Assembly (NCBI RefSeq): GCF_900198835.1
Contig: NZ_LT900021.1
Location: 1,116,001 to 1,180,000 of the forward strand
Length of the DNA: 64,000 bases
Source of the DNA: Thermococcus henrietii
GTDB lineage: Archaea > Methanobacteriota_B > Thermococci > Thermococcales > Thermococcaceae
Reading direction: 5' to 3'
Shown here: piece by piece, positions 48,410-57,319 of the stretch
How the letters are laid out: every line of letters starts with the position of its first letter
How positions within the stretch are numbered: position 1 is the first letter of the stretch
The notes under the pieces: model-generated
What the model saw: the letters and a program-made list of their open reading frames with translations, nothing else
What the model was told of the DNA's origin: nothing
Databases searched by the model: none
Translations under genes and position numbers: made by a program

Positions 48410-50257
48410 TCACAACACCCCCCACAGCGCTAAGATTAGGAGTATTATCGCCAGATACCAGGAGTAGCTCTGGACGTTTCCGTTGTAAAAGCCTTCCCTT
48501 AGGAAGTCCGCGAAGTCCTCAAACATCCCCGCGAGGCGCTCGTAGAACCTGTCCCAGCTGTACTTGAGCCAGAACTCAAGGGCTTCCGCAAGGGGCCTGT
48601 AGAAGTTTCTCCTTATGCTGAGGTTGTAGTCCTCGGTGACGGGGTTACCGGACTGGTACGTGTTGGTGATGGGTATCCTCCTCGCCTTTGCCCCGTAGAT
48701 GTAAATCAGCCCCGCGACGGCGATGCCGAATATCAGGAGCACGGTGACGAGGAGGGCGTTGTAAGTTCCCGTCGGGGTCACGAGCTTGTAGTAGGTTCCA
48801 CCGACTACCGTCTGACCGAAGAGCTTGTTGAGGTACTTGGTGACGAGTCCGGGGGCGATACCGAAGACGAGGTTCGGAATCGCGAGTATGAACATGCCTA
48901 TGAGGAGCGGAAGCGGGGCCTCCTTGACGTCCTCAAGGTCGCTGGGTCTCTGGCCAAACCACACCGCGTAGAGGAACCTAACAACGTAGGCGAAGGCGAG
49001 ACCGCTTCCCAGGAATATCGCTCCCGCAACGAGTGGCATGTGAGCGCTTATCGCCGCTTCGTAGATGAGCCACTTGCTCGCAAAGCCCGCGAAGGGCGGG
49101 ATTCCTGAGAGGCTCATCACGGCTATGAGAGCCATAGCAAAGGTTACCGGCATCTTCTCCGCCAGACCGCCGAAGTCCTTGAACTCAGTCTTGCCGGTTC
49201 TAAGTATGAGCGCCGCGACGACGAGCCAGAACAGGCCCTTGAAGACCGCGTGGCTGAGAACGTGGAAAAGTGCTCCGGTTATTCCAAGTCCCGTTCCAAC
49301 ACCGAGGCCGAGGAGTATGTAGCCGACCTGTCCAACGGAGGAGTAGGCGAAGAGCTTTCTTATGTCCTCCTGAAGGACTGCCAGGAAACTCGCAACGACG
49401 ACCGTTATTGCACCAATCCAAGCTATAATGTAGGAGAACATCATGTGGCCGTGCCACGTGCCGAGGGCGGCGTAGAGCTTGGCTCCCATCAGGATGTAGA
49501 GGAGCAGGAATCCGTAGGCTCCGGCCTTGCTTAAAGCCCCGCTGAAGAAGGTCGTGTAACTCTGGTCAACCTCGCTGTAAGCTCCCGGTGCCCAGACGTG
49601 GAGTGGGAAGGCACCGGCCTTGACGCCGAAGGCCGTTATGAAGAGCAGGAACACGAGGGCCGTGAGGCTCTTGCTCATGCTTCCGACCATGGCGTCCATG
49701 TAGAGGGCCTGCCTGATTGATGCAAAGTCGAGGGCACCTGTTTTCGCATAGATGATGCCTATCGCAATGAGCATCGCGTAGGCGCCGATGACACTGAGAA
49801 CGAAGTACTTGAGGGACTCGTGCTTGTTCCTCCTGAGGACCATCATGAAGCTGGCGAACGTCATGAGCTCCCAGAACAAGAAGAAGCCCACAAAGTCCCC
49901 ACTGAGGAAGACGCCCAGCACTCCAGTATAGCTCATGAGCGCGAAGAGCCACTCGTAGGAGTTTCTTGAGGTGCTGGCCATTCCAAAGGCCATAGCGACT
50001 CCGACGAGGGAAGCTATTACCGCGAAGTACCAGTTAATCGTGTTCAGCTGGAAGAGGAGCTTAAAACCTCCTACGCTCAGGGAGTACTCCACGTGGGGGT
50101 TGCTGCCCGTTATCGTTGAGTAATACTGGATGAGTATCCCCAGCGGAATCGCGGCGCCGATTATCCCGATGGCCTCGCGTATTCCCCTAACGTCTATAAT
50201 CCACGCTATGAAGCCCGCGAGGAGGGGCGCGAAGAGCATTATCATGAGCTCGTTCAT
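48410..50257 (-). CDS. mbxH': Mbs/Mbx antiporter-like subunit H' (NuoL/MrpA-D type)
   Basis: 615 residues with about 15 membrane segments. It has the discontinuous-helix core: LFFWELMTFASFMMV, VKAGAFPLHVWAPGAYS, LSKAGAYGFLLLYI and VSHAVFKGLFWLVV. It is longer than H, with a C-terminal extension from ~residue 520 (ARRIPITNTYQSGNPV, LKYSWDRFYERLAGMFEDFA) that may form a lateral arm. Overlaps mbxH (ATGA). Confidence 0.93.
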   Translation of the reverse strand: MNELMIMLFAPLLAGFIAWIIDVRGIREAIGIIGAAIPLGILIQYYSTITGSNPHVEYSLSVGGFKLLFQLNTINWYFAVIASLVGVAMAFGMASTSRNSYEWLFALMSYTGVLGVFLSGDFVGFFLFWELMTFASFMMVLRRNKHESLKYFVLSVIGAYAMLIAIGIIYAKTGALDFASIRQALYMDAMVGSMSKSLTALVFLLFITAFGVKAGAFPLHVWAPGAYSEVDQSYTTFFSGALSKAGAYGFLLLYILMGAKLYAALGTWHGHMMFSYIIAWIGAITVVVASFLAVLQEDIRKLFAYSSVGQVGYILLGLGVGTGLGITGALFHVLSHAVFKGLFWLVVAALILRTGKTEFKDFGGLAEKMPVTFAMALIAVMSLSGIPPFAGFASKWLIYEAAISAHMPLVAGAIFLGSGLAFAYVVRFLYAVWFGQRPSDLEDVKEAPLPLLIGMFILAIPNLVFGIAPGLVTKYLNKLFGQTVVGGTYYKLVTPTGTYNALLVTVLLIFGIAVAGLIYIYGAKARRIPITNTYQSGNPVTEDYNLSIRRNFYRPLAEALEFWLKYSWDRFYERLAGMFEDFADFLREGFYNGNVQSYSWYLAIILLILALWGVL

Positions 50258-51750
50258 GCTCCCACCCCCGTGAGCGGCATGAGTGGAACGTTCTTAACGT
50301 ACTGGGCCACGTTGAAGATGTCGCTTCCTGCCTTCTGGGAGATGCTCCAGAGGTAGTTCGGGTAGATTCCTATTGCTATCACGAGTATCACCAGGGCAAT
50401 TACTATGGCCACGAGCGGGGCGCTCTCCGAAATTCTCTCACCCTCCCCCTCGAACCAGATGGTGTGAATCAGCCTGAAGTAATAGACCGCCTCCACGACG
50501 CTGGCGCCGAGGACAAGGAAAGCAGCCCATGTGTAGCCCGCCTGAAGCGTTGCGAGGATTATCCTGAGCTTGCTCCAGAATATGTTGAACAGCGGTATTC
50601 CAACGGCGGCAAAGGCACCGACCGTTATTCCGAAGGCGGTAACAGGCATCTTCTTGCCGAGCCCGCGGAAGTTCTCAATCTCTGCTCCTCCGAGCTGTAT
50701 CGCGACGTAGCCGACGCCGAGGAACAGGAGGACCTTCACTATCGCGTGGTTGACCATCTGGAAGACTCCGGCGTCAACGCCCGCCTGGGTTCCCAGGGCA
50801 AAGGCGAGGGCTATAAGCCCAACTTGGCTGATTGACGAATACGCTATCATCCTCTTGACGTTCCTCTGCCTCAGGGCTGAGAACTCCGCCACGACGACGG
50901 TGAGGGTCGCCATGACCACGAGGAGCTTAAGGACGTTGTGCCAGGTTCCGACCGAGCTCATGAGGTATAGGAGCCTTGCCATCGCGTAGAGGCCGGCCTT
51001 GACGACGAAGGCCGAGAACATGGTCGTTACTGGGTGCGGTGCCGCCTGGTACGCATCGGGTGCCCAGGCGTTGAGCGGGAAGAGCTCGGCTTCGACGGCG
51101 AGGCCGAAGACTATGAGCGCCAGTCCGACCTGGGCAACCGTCGGGTTGATGTGGCCGACGAGCTGAGCTATCTGGGCCATGTTGAGCGTCCCTGTGGCGC
51201 CGTAGATTAGCGCGACGCCAATGAGGAAGAAGCTTGAACCGATTCCTCCAAGAATCATGTACTTGAGCGAAGCCTCCGCCGCCTCACCCGTCTTGTTGTA
51301 AGCCGTCAGCGCGTAGGCCGTTATGGCGGTTATTTCCATGAAGACGAAGAGGTTGAAGATGTCGCCGGTCGCTATCATTCCCGTCGCTCCGAGCATCAGC
51401 AGGAGGAACAGCATGGCGTACTTGTCTATTGGCTCAACGTCCACCGCTTTGAAGTTGAATACCGCCATGAGGAAGCTCGCCACAGCCACTATGAGCACGA
51501 AAAGTGCCGCGAAGTAGCCTATGTAAAGGTTAATGCCAACGGGCGGCTTCCATGCACCTGCCATGACGATTATCGGCTTTCCCGTGGAGTAAACCTGCTG
51601 GAAGACCCACGCCGCGATTCCGGTCTGTATCGCGGTGATTATCAGCACGTAGGTCTTTATCGCCTTCTTTCCAAATCCCTTAATCAGGGGAACGAAGAAG
51701 GCACCGAGGAGCGGTAACGCTATGAGGAGTGAAGCGTACTGCCCGTTCAT
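50254..51750 (-). CDS. mbxH: Mbs/Mbx antiporter-like subunit H (MrpD/NuoM type)
   Basis: 498 residues, about 14 membrane segments. Core motifs include FVFMEITAITAYALTAYN, AVEAELFPLNAWAPDAYQ, VVKAGLYAMARLLYLMS and VNHAIVKVLLFLGVGYVAI. Proton/sodium pumping by this subunit couples to sulfur reduction. ATGA overlaps on both sides show tight coupling. Confidence 0.94.
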   Translation of the reverse strand: MNGQYASLLIALPLLGAFFVPLIKGFGKKAIKTYVLIITAIQTGIAAWVFQQVYSTGKPIIVMAGAWKPPVGINLYIGYFAALFVLIVAVASFLMAVFNFKAVDVEPIDKYAMLFLLLMLGATGMIATGDIFNLFVFMEITAITAYALTAYNKTGEAAEASLKYMILGGIGSSFFLIGVALIYGATGTLNMAQIAQLVGHINPTVAQVGLALIVFGLAVEAELFPLNAWAPDAYQAAPHPVTTMFSAFVVKAGLYAMARLLYLMSSVGTWHNVLKLLVVMATLTVVVAEFSALRQRNVKRMIAYSSISQVGLIALAFALGTQAGVDAGVFQMVNHAIVKVLLFLGVGYVAIQLGGAEIENFRGLGKKMPVTAFGITVGAFAAVGIPLFNIFWSKLRIILATLQAGYTWAAFLVLGASVVEAVYYFRLIHTIWFEGEGERISESAPLVAIVIALVILVIAIGIYPNYLWSISQKAGSDIFNVAQYVKNVPLMPLTGVGA

Positions 51751-52103
51751 CCTCTCAACCTCCTTATCTCCTCAACGTTAAGGGTCCCGTAACGCTTGTA
51801 GAGGACTATAACCGCGCTGAGAGCCATGGCGGTGGTGGCAACACCTATGACTATCGCCGTCAGAACGAGAGCCTGCGGAATCGGGTCCACGGCCTGATTC
51901 GGCCCTATCCCCTCGCTCAGAATCGGCGCGCTCCTTCCTGAGATGTACCCTATGCTTATAAGGAGCAGGTTGACGCCTGTTTCCATGATGCTGAGCCCTA
52001 TGAGCATTTTGAGAATGTTCTTCTTGACGAGCACCGCGTAGAGGCCTATGAGCACGAGAGCAATCGAGGCGAAGTAGAAGGCGCTTATGTGTGGTAGGCT
52101 CAT
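51747..52103 (-). CDS. mbxG: Mbs/Mbx subunit G (MrpC/NuoK-like)
   Basis: 118 residues with three membrane segments (FASIALVLIGLYAVLV, MLIGLSIMETGVNLLLIS, ALVLTAIVIGVATTAMALS). The conserved Glu in helix 2 (IMETGVN) is present. Start ATG overlaps the upstream stop. Confidence 0.92.
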   Translation of the reverse strand: MSLPHISAFYFASIALVLIGLYAVLVKKNILKMLIGLSIMETGVNLLLISIGYISGRSAPILSEGIGPNQAVDPIPQALVLTAIVIGVATTAMALSAVIVLYKRYGTLNVEEIRRLRG

Positions 52104-52816
52104 TCGCTCACCTCCTCCTTGAGCATGTTGTCGATGATTCCGCTCAGCTCGGTGCCGACTTTGATTCCGATGATTGTGTAAATCACCGGTATGAAGCCGC
52201 CGCTGAAGAGTCTGCCGATGTTGTTGTGTCCCCAGCCCCAGGTCTGCCATATCCAGTCAAAGAGGAAGTAACCGCCTATCGCGAGGCCGATGAGACCAAC
52301 GATGACGTAGCCCATTCCAACGAGTCCCTCTGTCTTCTCAAAGGCCCTGTGTGGAATCTCGTAGACGGTAAAGGCCATGTACATGAGCAGGAACGCTGTT
52401 GCTATAGTCGCTCCTCCCGGGAAACCTCCACCCGGGGTCAGGTGTCCGTGGATGAAGATGTACGCACCGAAGAGCATCACGAAAGGTGCGAGAAGCCTGG
52501 TTCCGGTTGTGAGGACTATTGAACCTTCCGTCTTTGCGGTCCTCTTTCTCCTCTTGCCCCACAGGAGGGCGGCGACACCTGTTGATGCTATGAACAACAC
52601 GGTGACCTCACCGAGCGTATCGAAGCCACGGTAATTCACGACTATGGCGGTAACCGCGTTGACCGCCCCAGTTTGCTGCTTGACGTGGTCGAGGTAGTAT
52701 TGGCCGACGAGCATCTTATCCTGACCGAACGGAACACCGGCCAGTCCCTGGGCGAGCCAATAACCTATGATTAGGAGGGTTATTATTGCGAGGCCCCTCT
52801 TTAGAACGCTCACCAT
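52100..52816 (-). CDS. mbxF: Mbs/Mbx MrpB-like subunit (E/F region)
   Basis: 238 residues. The N-terminal part (LKRGLAIITLLIIGYWLAQG) corresponds to the region encoded as a separate E subunit in Mbh. From ~residue 100 is the MrpB domain with FVMLFGAYIFIHGHLTPGGGFPGG. Start ATG 52816 follows GGGTGGTGG and overlaps mbxD. Confidence 0.9.
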   Translation of the reverse strand: MVSVLKRGLAIITLLIIGYWLAQGLAGVPFGQDKMLVGQYYLDHVKQQTGAVNAVTAIVVNYRGFDTLGEVTVLFIASTGVAALLWGKRRKRTAKTEGSIVLTTGTRLLAPFVMLFGAYIFIHGHLTPGGGFPGGATIATAFLLMYMAFTVYEIPHRAFEKTEGLVGMGYVIVGLIGLAIGGYFLFDWIWQTWGWGHNNIGRLFSGGFIPVIYTIIGIKVGTELSGIIDNMLKEEVSE

Positions 52817-53094
52817 CTTATCCACCACCCTGGCCTCTCCTCTTCCTCGGTTTCATACCTCTGAGTTCTCTTAATGGCGAATATGAAGACCGCACCGCTC
52901 AGAGCGGCACCTATGGCGGCCTCGGTCATCGCCACATCGGGTGCCTGGAGTATGAAGAACAGTATCGAGGCGAACAAACTTACCGCCGCCATTCCAACGG
53001 CCGCCGCCAGGAGGTCACGCCACTCAACGGCGAGTATCGCCGAGAGTATCATAACTGCGATGATTATGTAGTCTATGCACGTTATGCAGTTCAT
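52810..53094 (-). CDS. mbxD: Mbs/Mbx subunit D (MrpA C-terminal/DUF4040-like)
   Basis: 94 residues, three membrane segments. The hallmark APDVAMTEAAIGAALSG is present. Starts MNCITCIDY. ATGA overlap with mbxC. Confidence 0.9.
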   Translation of the reverse strand: MNCITCIDYIIIAVMILSAILAVEWRDLLAAAVGMAAVSLFASILFFILQAPDVAMTEAAIGAALSGAVFIFAIKRTQRYETEEEERPGWWIRW

Positions 53095-53498
53095 GCGCTC
53101 ACCCCCTCTGCTTCGGGTGTTTCCTCTTCAGAGGTTTTATTCGCCTCTGTTTTGCCCGCAAGGTGCTCTGCGTACTTGTCCACGACGCTTCCGTGCCAGA
53201 GAGGTATTCCGCGCTTGTAGGCGGCCCTTATGAGGGCGTGGGCGCTTATTGGGTTGGTGAGCAACAGGAATCCCGCGACCGCTATCGTCTGCACTATCCA
53301 CGCCAAAGAATGGCCCTTCCCAACCGCCCAGATTCCGGTTCCGACGATGACACCAAGGGAACCCAACGTCGCGCTCTTAGTTGAGGTCTGCATCCTGTTG
53401 TAAACGTCCGGCATTCTTATCAGGCCGAGCGCCGACAGGAAGTAGAAGAACGTTCCTATGAGAACTAAGATTTCACCGATTGCCGCGAGCACGCTCAT
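53091..53498 (-). CDS. mbxC: Mbs/Mbx subunit C (MrpG-like)
   Basis: 135 residues. GLIRMPDVYNRMQTSTKSATLG is the MrpG signature; three membrane segments. A hydrophilic Glu/Thr-rich tail of ~30 residues ends the protein. Confidence 0.92.
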   Translation of the reverse strand: MSVLAAIGEILVLIGTFFYFLSALGLIRMPDVYNRMQTSTKSATLGSLGVIVGTGIWAVGKGHSLAWIVQTIAVAGFLLLTNPISAHALIRAAYKRGIPLWHGSVVDKYAEHLAGKTEANKTSEEETPEAEGVSA

Positions 53499-53749
53499 AG
53501 GCCTCCCTCCAGGTAGCGGGCGAACGCTATGACACCACCGAAAGCGAGGACCGCGTAGACCAGAGCAACGCTGATGTAAATCATCCTGCCGTAGTAGAGC
53601 GCGAAGAGAACCATCAGCCCCGTGGTTATGGTCGTCATGATATCTACTGCGACGAGCCTGTCAACGGTCGTTGGCCCTCTGAAAACTCTGTACATACTCA
53701 GGAGAGTTGCTATCGCAATCAGGGCGAGATAAATGTTAATCCCTATCAT
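53495..53749 (-). CDS. mbxB: Mbs/Mbx subunit B (MrpF-like)
   Basis: 84 residues, three membrane segments. FRGPTTVDRLVAVDIMTTIT is the MrpF hallmark. ATGA overlaps both neighbours. Confidence 0.93.
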   Translation of the reverse strand: MIGINIYLALIAIATLLSMYRVFRGPTTVDRLVAVDIMTTITTGLMVLFALYYGRMIYISVALVYAVLAFGGVIAFARYLEGGL

Positions 53750-54279
53750 TCGAATATCACCCTCAAGAACTTTTCAAAAGGCTTTGTTATAGCTTCAGAT
53801 GCATGTTCAACGTGTTCTGATTCCTCTTTGGCTCTGAGAACCTCGTCCGGAACCCAAATCCAGTGGATGAAGTACTCGTCCCCGTCAACGTCGAGCGTTA
53901 TGGTTCCGGGTGTGAGGGTTATGGAGTTCGCGAGGGCAAGTTTGCCCGTGTCGCTGTTGAGAACGGTTTTGCACTTGACGATTCCCGGTCTTATCGGCCT
54001 CGCTGGATGGAGGACCCTGTAGGCCACGTCCAGGTTGGCCATTATCATTGCCCACAGGAAGTAGGGTATGTAAGCTATCGCGTAGGCGACCCTTTTGGGA
54101 TGAAGGTTTCTAAGGCCTGCTTTTGTAAAGACATCGTACGTGAGTGCGGCAACTACAAGCGACATTATAGCCCCCATGGCGAGCTCCTGCGGGTCAAGAC
54201 TGGCGGTAAAGAACAACCATACAACGAACAGCACAATAAACGTGTAAGCGAACTTGCTGGCAGGACTTGCTTCTTCCAT
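53746..54279 (-). CDS. mbxA: Mbs/Mbx subunit A (MrpE-like)
   Basis: 177 residues. N-terminal membrane segments (FIVLFVVWLFFTASLDPQEL) and the conserved MrpE region (LANSITLTPGTITLDVDGDE) are present. First gene of the 13-gene operon; start ATG 54279 behind GGAGGGTTGAG, downstream of the SurR-type site. Confidence 0.93.
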   Translation of the reverse strand: MEEASPASKFAYTFIVLFVVWLFFTASLDPQELAMGAIMSLVVAALTYDVFTKAGLRNLHPKRVAYAIAYIPYFLWAMIMANLDVAYRVLHPARPIRPGIVKCKTVLNSDTGKLALANSITLTPGTITLDVDGDEYFIHWIWVPDEVLRAKEESEHVEHASEAITKPFEKFLRVIFE

Positions 54280-54326
54280 ACTCAACCCTCCGGAGGTTGG
54301 TGCACTCTTGGGAGTGACTATCGAAG

Positions 54327-54349
54327 GTTGCCAACCATAACTTATAAAC
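54327..54349 (-). promoter_or_regulatory. Mbs/Mbx promoter with SurR-type site
   Basis: GTTGCCAAC (54327-54335) matches the SurR core GTTN3AAC; the extended GTTN3AACN5GTT is met except for one base (CTT at the end). The minus-strand TATA box GTTTATAAG lies at 54341-54349, so the site sits between TATA and the start, the position for repression. In Pyrococcus, SurR controls the orthologous operon in response to sulfur. Confidence 0.65.
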
Positions 54350-54505
54350 CTTACCTGAGAATAAGAAAGGTTTAGAACTTTTGGTTAAAATAGGGGTCTC
54401 TAATTTGTCCCATAGTCCAAAAAAGCGTCCACGAGCGTTCGTTCTTTGAGAGGGAGTAACAAAAATCTTTGTAGAATATGTGGGTATAAGGGGTAAAAAA
54501 TTCGG

Positions 54506-55006
54506 TCAGTAGATGGATATCCTCTTGACGCCTTCGAGCTTTGAGAGCTCGTTGATGAGGTCGCCGGGTATGGGCTTCTCGGTTATGATGGTCAGCGTTG
54601 CCTCGGGGTAGAGCTCCGGGTCCTCCGCAACGACCTGAACTATGTTGATGTCGCGCTCCGCTATCTTCTGCGCAATCTTGGCGAGGATTCCTATTGCCCT
54701 TGGTTCCGGCTCAATCTCGATGACTCCGTATCCAACGTGCCTGCCAACGTACTTCATGTGGACCGTCGGCTCCAGGTTGGTGTACACTTCTTTGAGCTCC
54801 GGAACCTTGAGTATCATCGCCACCGTTTCCTTGACGACACGCCTGTCAACGTCGAGAGCCTTGGCTATCTTGGTGTAAGGCACCTCGATGTCCCCCGCCT
54901 TTATCTTCATGTCGTCCGAGACCTTGAGGCCGTACTTGAGAAGCGTTTTTGCGATTTGCTTTCTGACGGGATACTCGTCAAAGTAATGCTCAATCTTCCC
55001 CCACAT
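54506..55006 (-). CDS. HTH-ACT domain regulator (predicted)
   Basis: 166 residues. The N-terminal part (KQIAKTLLKYGLKVSDDMKI, YTKIAKALDVDRRVVKETVA) forms a winged-helix-like DNA-binding domain. The C-terminal ACT domain (IGILAKIAQKIAERDINIVQ) would bind an amino acid. Likely an amino-acid-responsive regulator; target unknown. Conserved in Thermococcales. Confidence 0.85.
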   Translation of the reverse strand: MWGKIEHYFDEYPVRKQIAKTLLKYGLKVSDDMKIKAGDIEVPYTKIAKALDVDRRVVKETVAMILKVPELKEVYTNLEPTVHMKYVGRHVGYGVIEIEPEPRAIGILAKIAQKIAERDINIVQVVAEDPELYPEATLTIITEKPIPGDLINELSKLEGVKRISIY

Positions 55007-55163
55007 AGGCTACCCCCCAGTTCAGTTCACCAGTAGACTCTTTAATCCAATAGTATTAAAATGTTTCCATGCCCGCATGCCTTCACTGGGGGAATTTAAA
55101 AGTCTTCCGGACGGATGTTTTGTCCATCAACGGGTTTTTAAACGCACCGTTAAACTCACGACC

Positions 55164-56423
55164 ATGATAGAGCTACGCCTTCCCCACGTGACGTTTGAGG
55201 ATTTGGGGGACACAATCCGACTAATCTGGCGCGAGACCCTTTATGCGGACTTTCCAAAGCGAGAGCTTGAGCGGGCTATCAGGAGGAAGTACCGCGTCTC
55301 GCCTCAAATCACGGCCCGAAACGGCGCGCTGATAATAGACACCGACTACGAGAAGGTTGAAGGCTTCATAGCCCTTTACATCCAGAACAACCTCGGGGCG
55401 CTCCTCAGGAACCGCTACACGAAGAGGAAGGTTATCTACATCCACGAGGGGCTTGACGTTCCGCTCCTCGGCTACAACGCCTTCGGTTTGATAGATAGGG
55501 GAACGAACCTCATCCAGATAAGGGGCGTTAGCGGGTGTAACCTCAGTTGCATCTTCTGCTCAGTTGACGAGGGGCCATATTCGAGGACGAGAAAGCTCGA
55601 CTACGTCGTTGATATCGACTATTTGATGAAGTGGTTCGACGAGGTTGCGAGGATAAAGGGGAAGGGTTTGGAGGCACACCTCGACGGTCAGGGTGAACCG
55701 CTCATCTATCCCTTCAGAGTGGAACTCGTTCAGGCGTTGCGGGAGCACCCGAACGTTTCGGTAATCTCGATGCAGAGCAACGGGACGCTCTTGACTGACA
55801 AGCTCGTTGAGGAGTTGGCGGAGGCCGGCCTCGACAGGGTGAACCTCTCAATACACTCCCTCGACCCGGACAAGGCGAAGATGCTCATGGGAATGAAGAG
55901 CTACGACCTTGAGCACGTTCTGGAGATGGCGGAGGCCCTTGTGAACGCGGGAATAGACGTCCTCATTGCCCCGGTCATAATCTTCGGAATCAACGACGAC
56001 GAGGCGGAAGCATTCATAGAGTTCGCGAGGAAAATCGGTGCAGGAAAGCGCTGGCCGGCCCTCGGCTTCCAGAACTACATTCCCTACAAGTTCGGCAGGA
56101 ACCCGGTCATAGCCAAGACCGTTCCCTTCAAGGAGTTCTACGCCTGGCTGAGGAGGCTTGAGGAGAAAACCGGGATGAGGCCCCTCGTCCTGAAGCCGGG
56201 CCACTTCGGTATGGAGAAGCGCGAGTTTATACCGCTTGCCTTCCGGCCCGGGGAGGTCGTAAAGGCCGAAGTTGTTCTTCCCGGCAGGATTGAGGGTGAA
56301 ATGCTCGCGAAGGCCAGAAACCGGCTCATCGAGGTCGTTGGAACGAAGGCGGAAGTCGGGGACAGAATCAAGGTGAGAATCGTGAGGACGAGGCACGGCA
56401 TCTACATCGGAACTGGGGTTTGA
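55164..56423 (+). CDS. Radical SAM protein with C-terminal TRAM-like domain
   Basis: 419 residues. An N-terminal ~115 residues precede the radical SAM core with GCNLSCIFCSVDEGP (Cys125, 129, 132), DGQGEPLIYP and VSMQSNGTLL-like strands. The C-terminus (FRPGEVVKAEVVLPGRIEGE ... GDRIKVRIVRTRHGIYIG) resembles a TRAM RNA-binding fold. RNA or tRNA modification is therefore plausible, but I cannot name the reaction. Start ATG 55164; a TATA-like GTTTTTAAAC lies at ~55132-55141. Confidence 0.82.
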   Translation: MIELRLPHVTFEDLGDTIRLIWRETLYADFPKRELERAIRRKYRVSPQITARNGALIIDTDYEKVEGFIALYIQNNLGALLRNRYTKRKVIYIHEGLDVPLLGYNAFGLIDRGTNLIQIRGVSGCNLSCIFCSVDEGPYSRTRKLDYVVDIDYLMKWFDEVARIKGKGLEAHLDGQGEPLIYPFRVELVQALREHPNVSVISMQSNGTLLTDKLVEELAEAGLDRVNLSIHSLDPDKAKMLMGMKSYDLEHVLEMAEALVNAGIDVLIAPVIIFGINDDEAEAFIEFARKIGAGKRWPALGFQNYIPYKFGRNPVIAKTVPFKEFYAWLRRLEEKTGMRPLVLKPGHFGMEKREFIPLAFRPGEVVKAEVVLPGRIEGEMLAKARNRLIEVVGTKAEVGDRIKVRIVRTRHGIYIGTGV

Positions 56424-56467
56424 GAAACTTTTTAAAGTAATTCCTCGAACATCTTTAGGTGGACTTA

Positions 56468-57130
56468 ATGAAACGCGTCGTTTTAGTGTTGGGCATCGCA
56501 GTGCTGATTGTTCTTTCCATCGTTGGGATTGCCGTTGCCAGCGAGTCCTATGTCATTTCTGACTACAGCGGGGCTTCTATGAATGGGAGAACTACAATCG
56601 TCGACAGCAACTCCAACTGGACCTCCGCTCCAAAGGACCCCAACGTCGTCTACATAGCCGTCTGGGCACCGAAGCCTTACCAGGTGTACATCGAGGATGC
56701 CCTCGTCAAGGTCGTAAGGGAGCGCGGACTCAAGCCGGTGTTGGTTGGTAACGTAACAATGTACGACCTTCGAGGCAGGTTTGTCATGTTCTACAGCCCG
56801 ATGGTTGGCCACGGGGGTAGCGTTCTCTACAGAATGGTCTCGCTCTCGGGAATCCTCTACTACTCCTACGCCGGCGACGCTAAGTCCGCCGTCGATACCA
56901 TCAACCACGGCCTTGAGTTCTCAGAAAGCGCAATCTCGAAATCCTCCGAGAAGTTCTGTCAGGCCAGCATGAACAGGCTGATGAAGCTTAAGGTGGCAAA
57001 CCAGACCTGTGGCGTTGCCTACTGGTGGAACCTGAGGGCAAAGGTCGGAAAGCTCAGCAGGGCAAACCCCTACGAGATGATTGCCAACGAGATAGCCTCA
57101 CAGCTTGACCAGTTCCTCACGAGCTCTTAA
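56468..57130 (+). CDS. Secreted hypothetical protein
   Basis: 220 residues with N-terminal signal/anchor (VVLVLGIAVLIVLSIVGIAV). The body has alpha/beta elements (DPNVVYIAVWAPKPYQVYIE) and two cysteines near FCQASMNR and NQTCGVAYW that could form a disulfide. No family recognised. Followed by an AT-rich spacer. Confidence 0.7.
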   Translation: MKRVVLVLGIAVLIVLSIVGIAVASESYVISDYSGASMNGRTTIVDSNSNWTSAPKDPNVVYIAVWAPKPYQVYIEDALVKVVRERGLKPVLVGNVTMYDLRGRFVMFYSPMVGHGGSVLYRMVSLSGILYYSYAGDAKSAVDTINHGLEFSESAISKSSEKFCQASMNRLMKLKVANQTCGVAYWWNLRAKVGKLSRANPYEMIANEIASQLDQFLTSS

Positions 57131-57319
57131 TTCTTTTTTGCATGATGGCGTTCAACATTGTAAATTTTTTGAATTGAGCCCAAAAAGCTATGATAAACTT
57201 AGTCTAAGTTTGTATTGTAAACATTATCACCCATGATGTACCACTAATATTGCAGAAAATTCAATGTGAATTGTAAATTTTTTAAGGAGAACCGAGAACT
57301 CAATATTGGAGGTGGGAAT
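57131..57319 (+). promoter_or_regulatory. AT-rich spacer with palindrome and direct repeat
   Basis: The spacer has AAACTTAGTCTAAGTTT (57195-57211, a 17-base perfect palindrome) and two copies of ATTGTAAATTTTTT (57157-57170 and 57270-57283). The second copy overlaps the probable TATA box of the next gene. A TTCTTTTTT run after 57130 may terminate the preceding gene. Confidence 0.5.

Noticed and set aside
44436-54279. Mbh hydrogenase operon
   Set aside because: Gene order (M before J-K-L-N), two large antiporter-like subunits and the lost CxxC motifs in L fit Mbs/Mbx, not Mbh.
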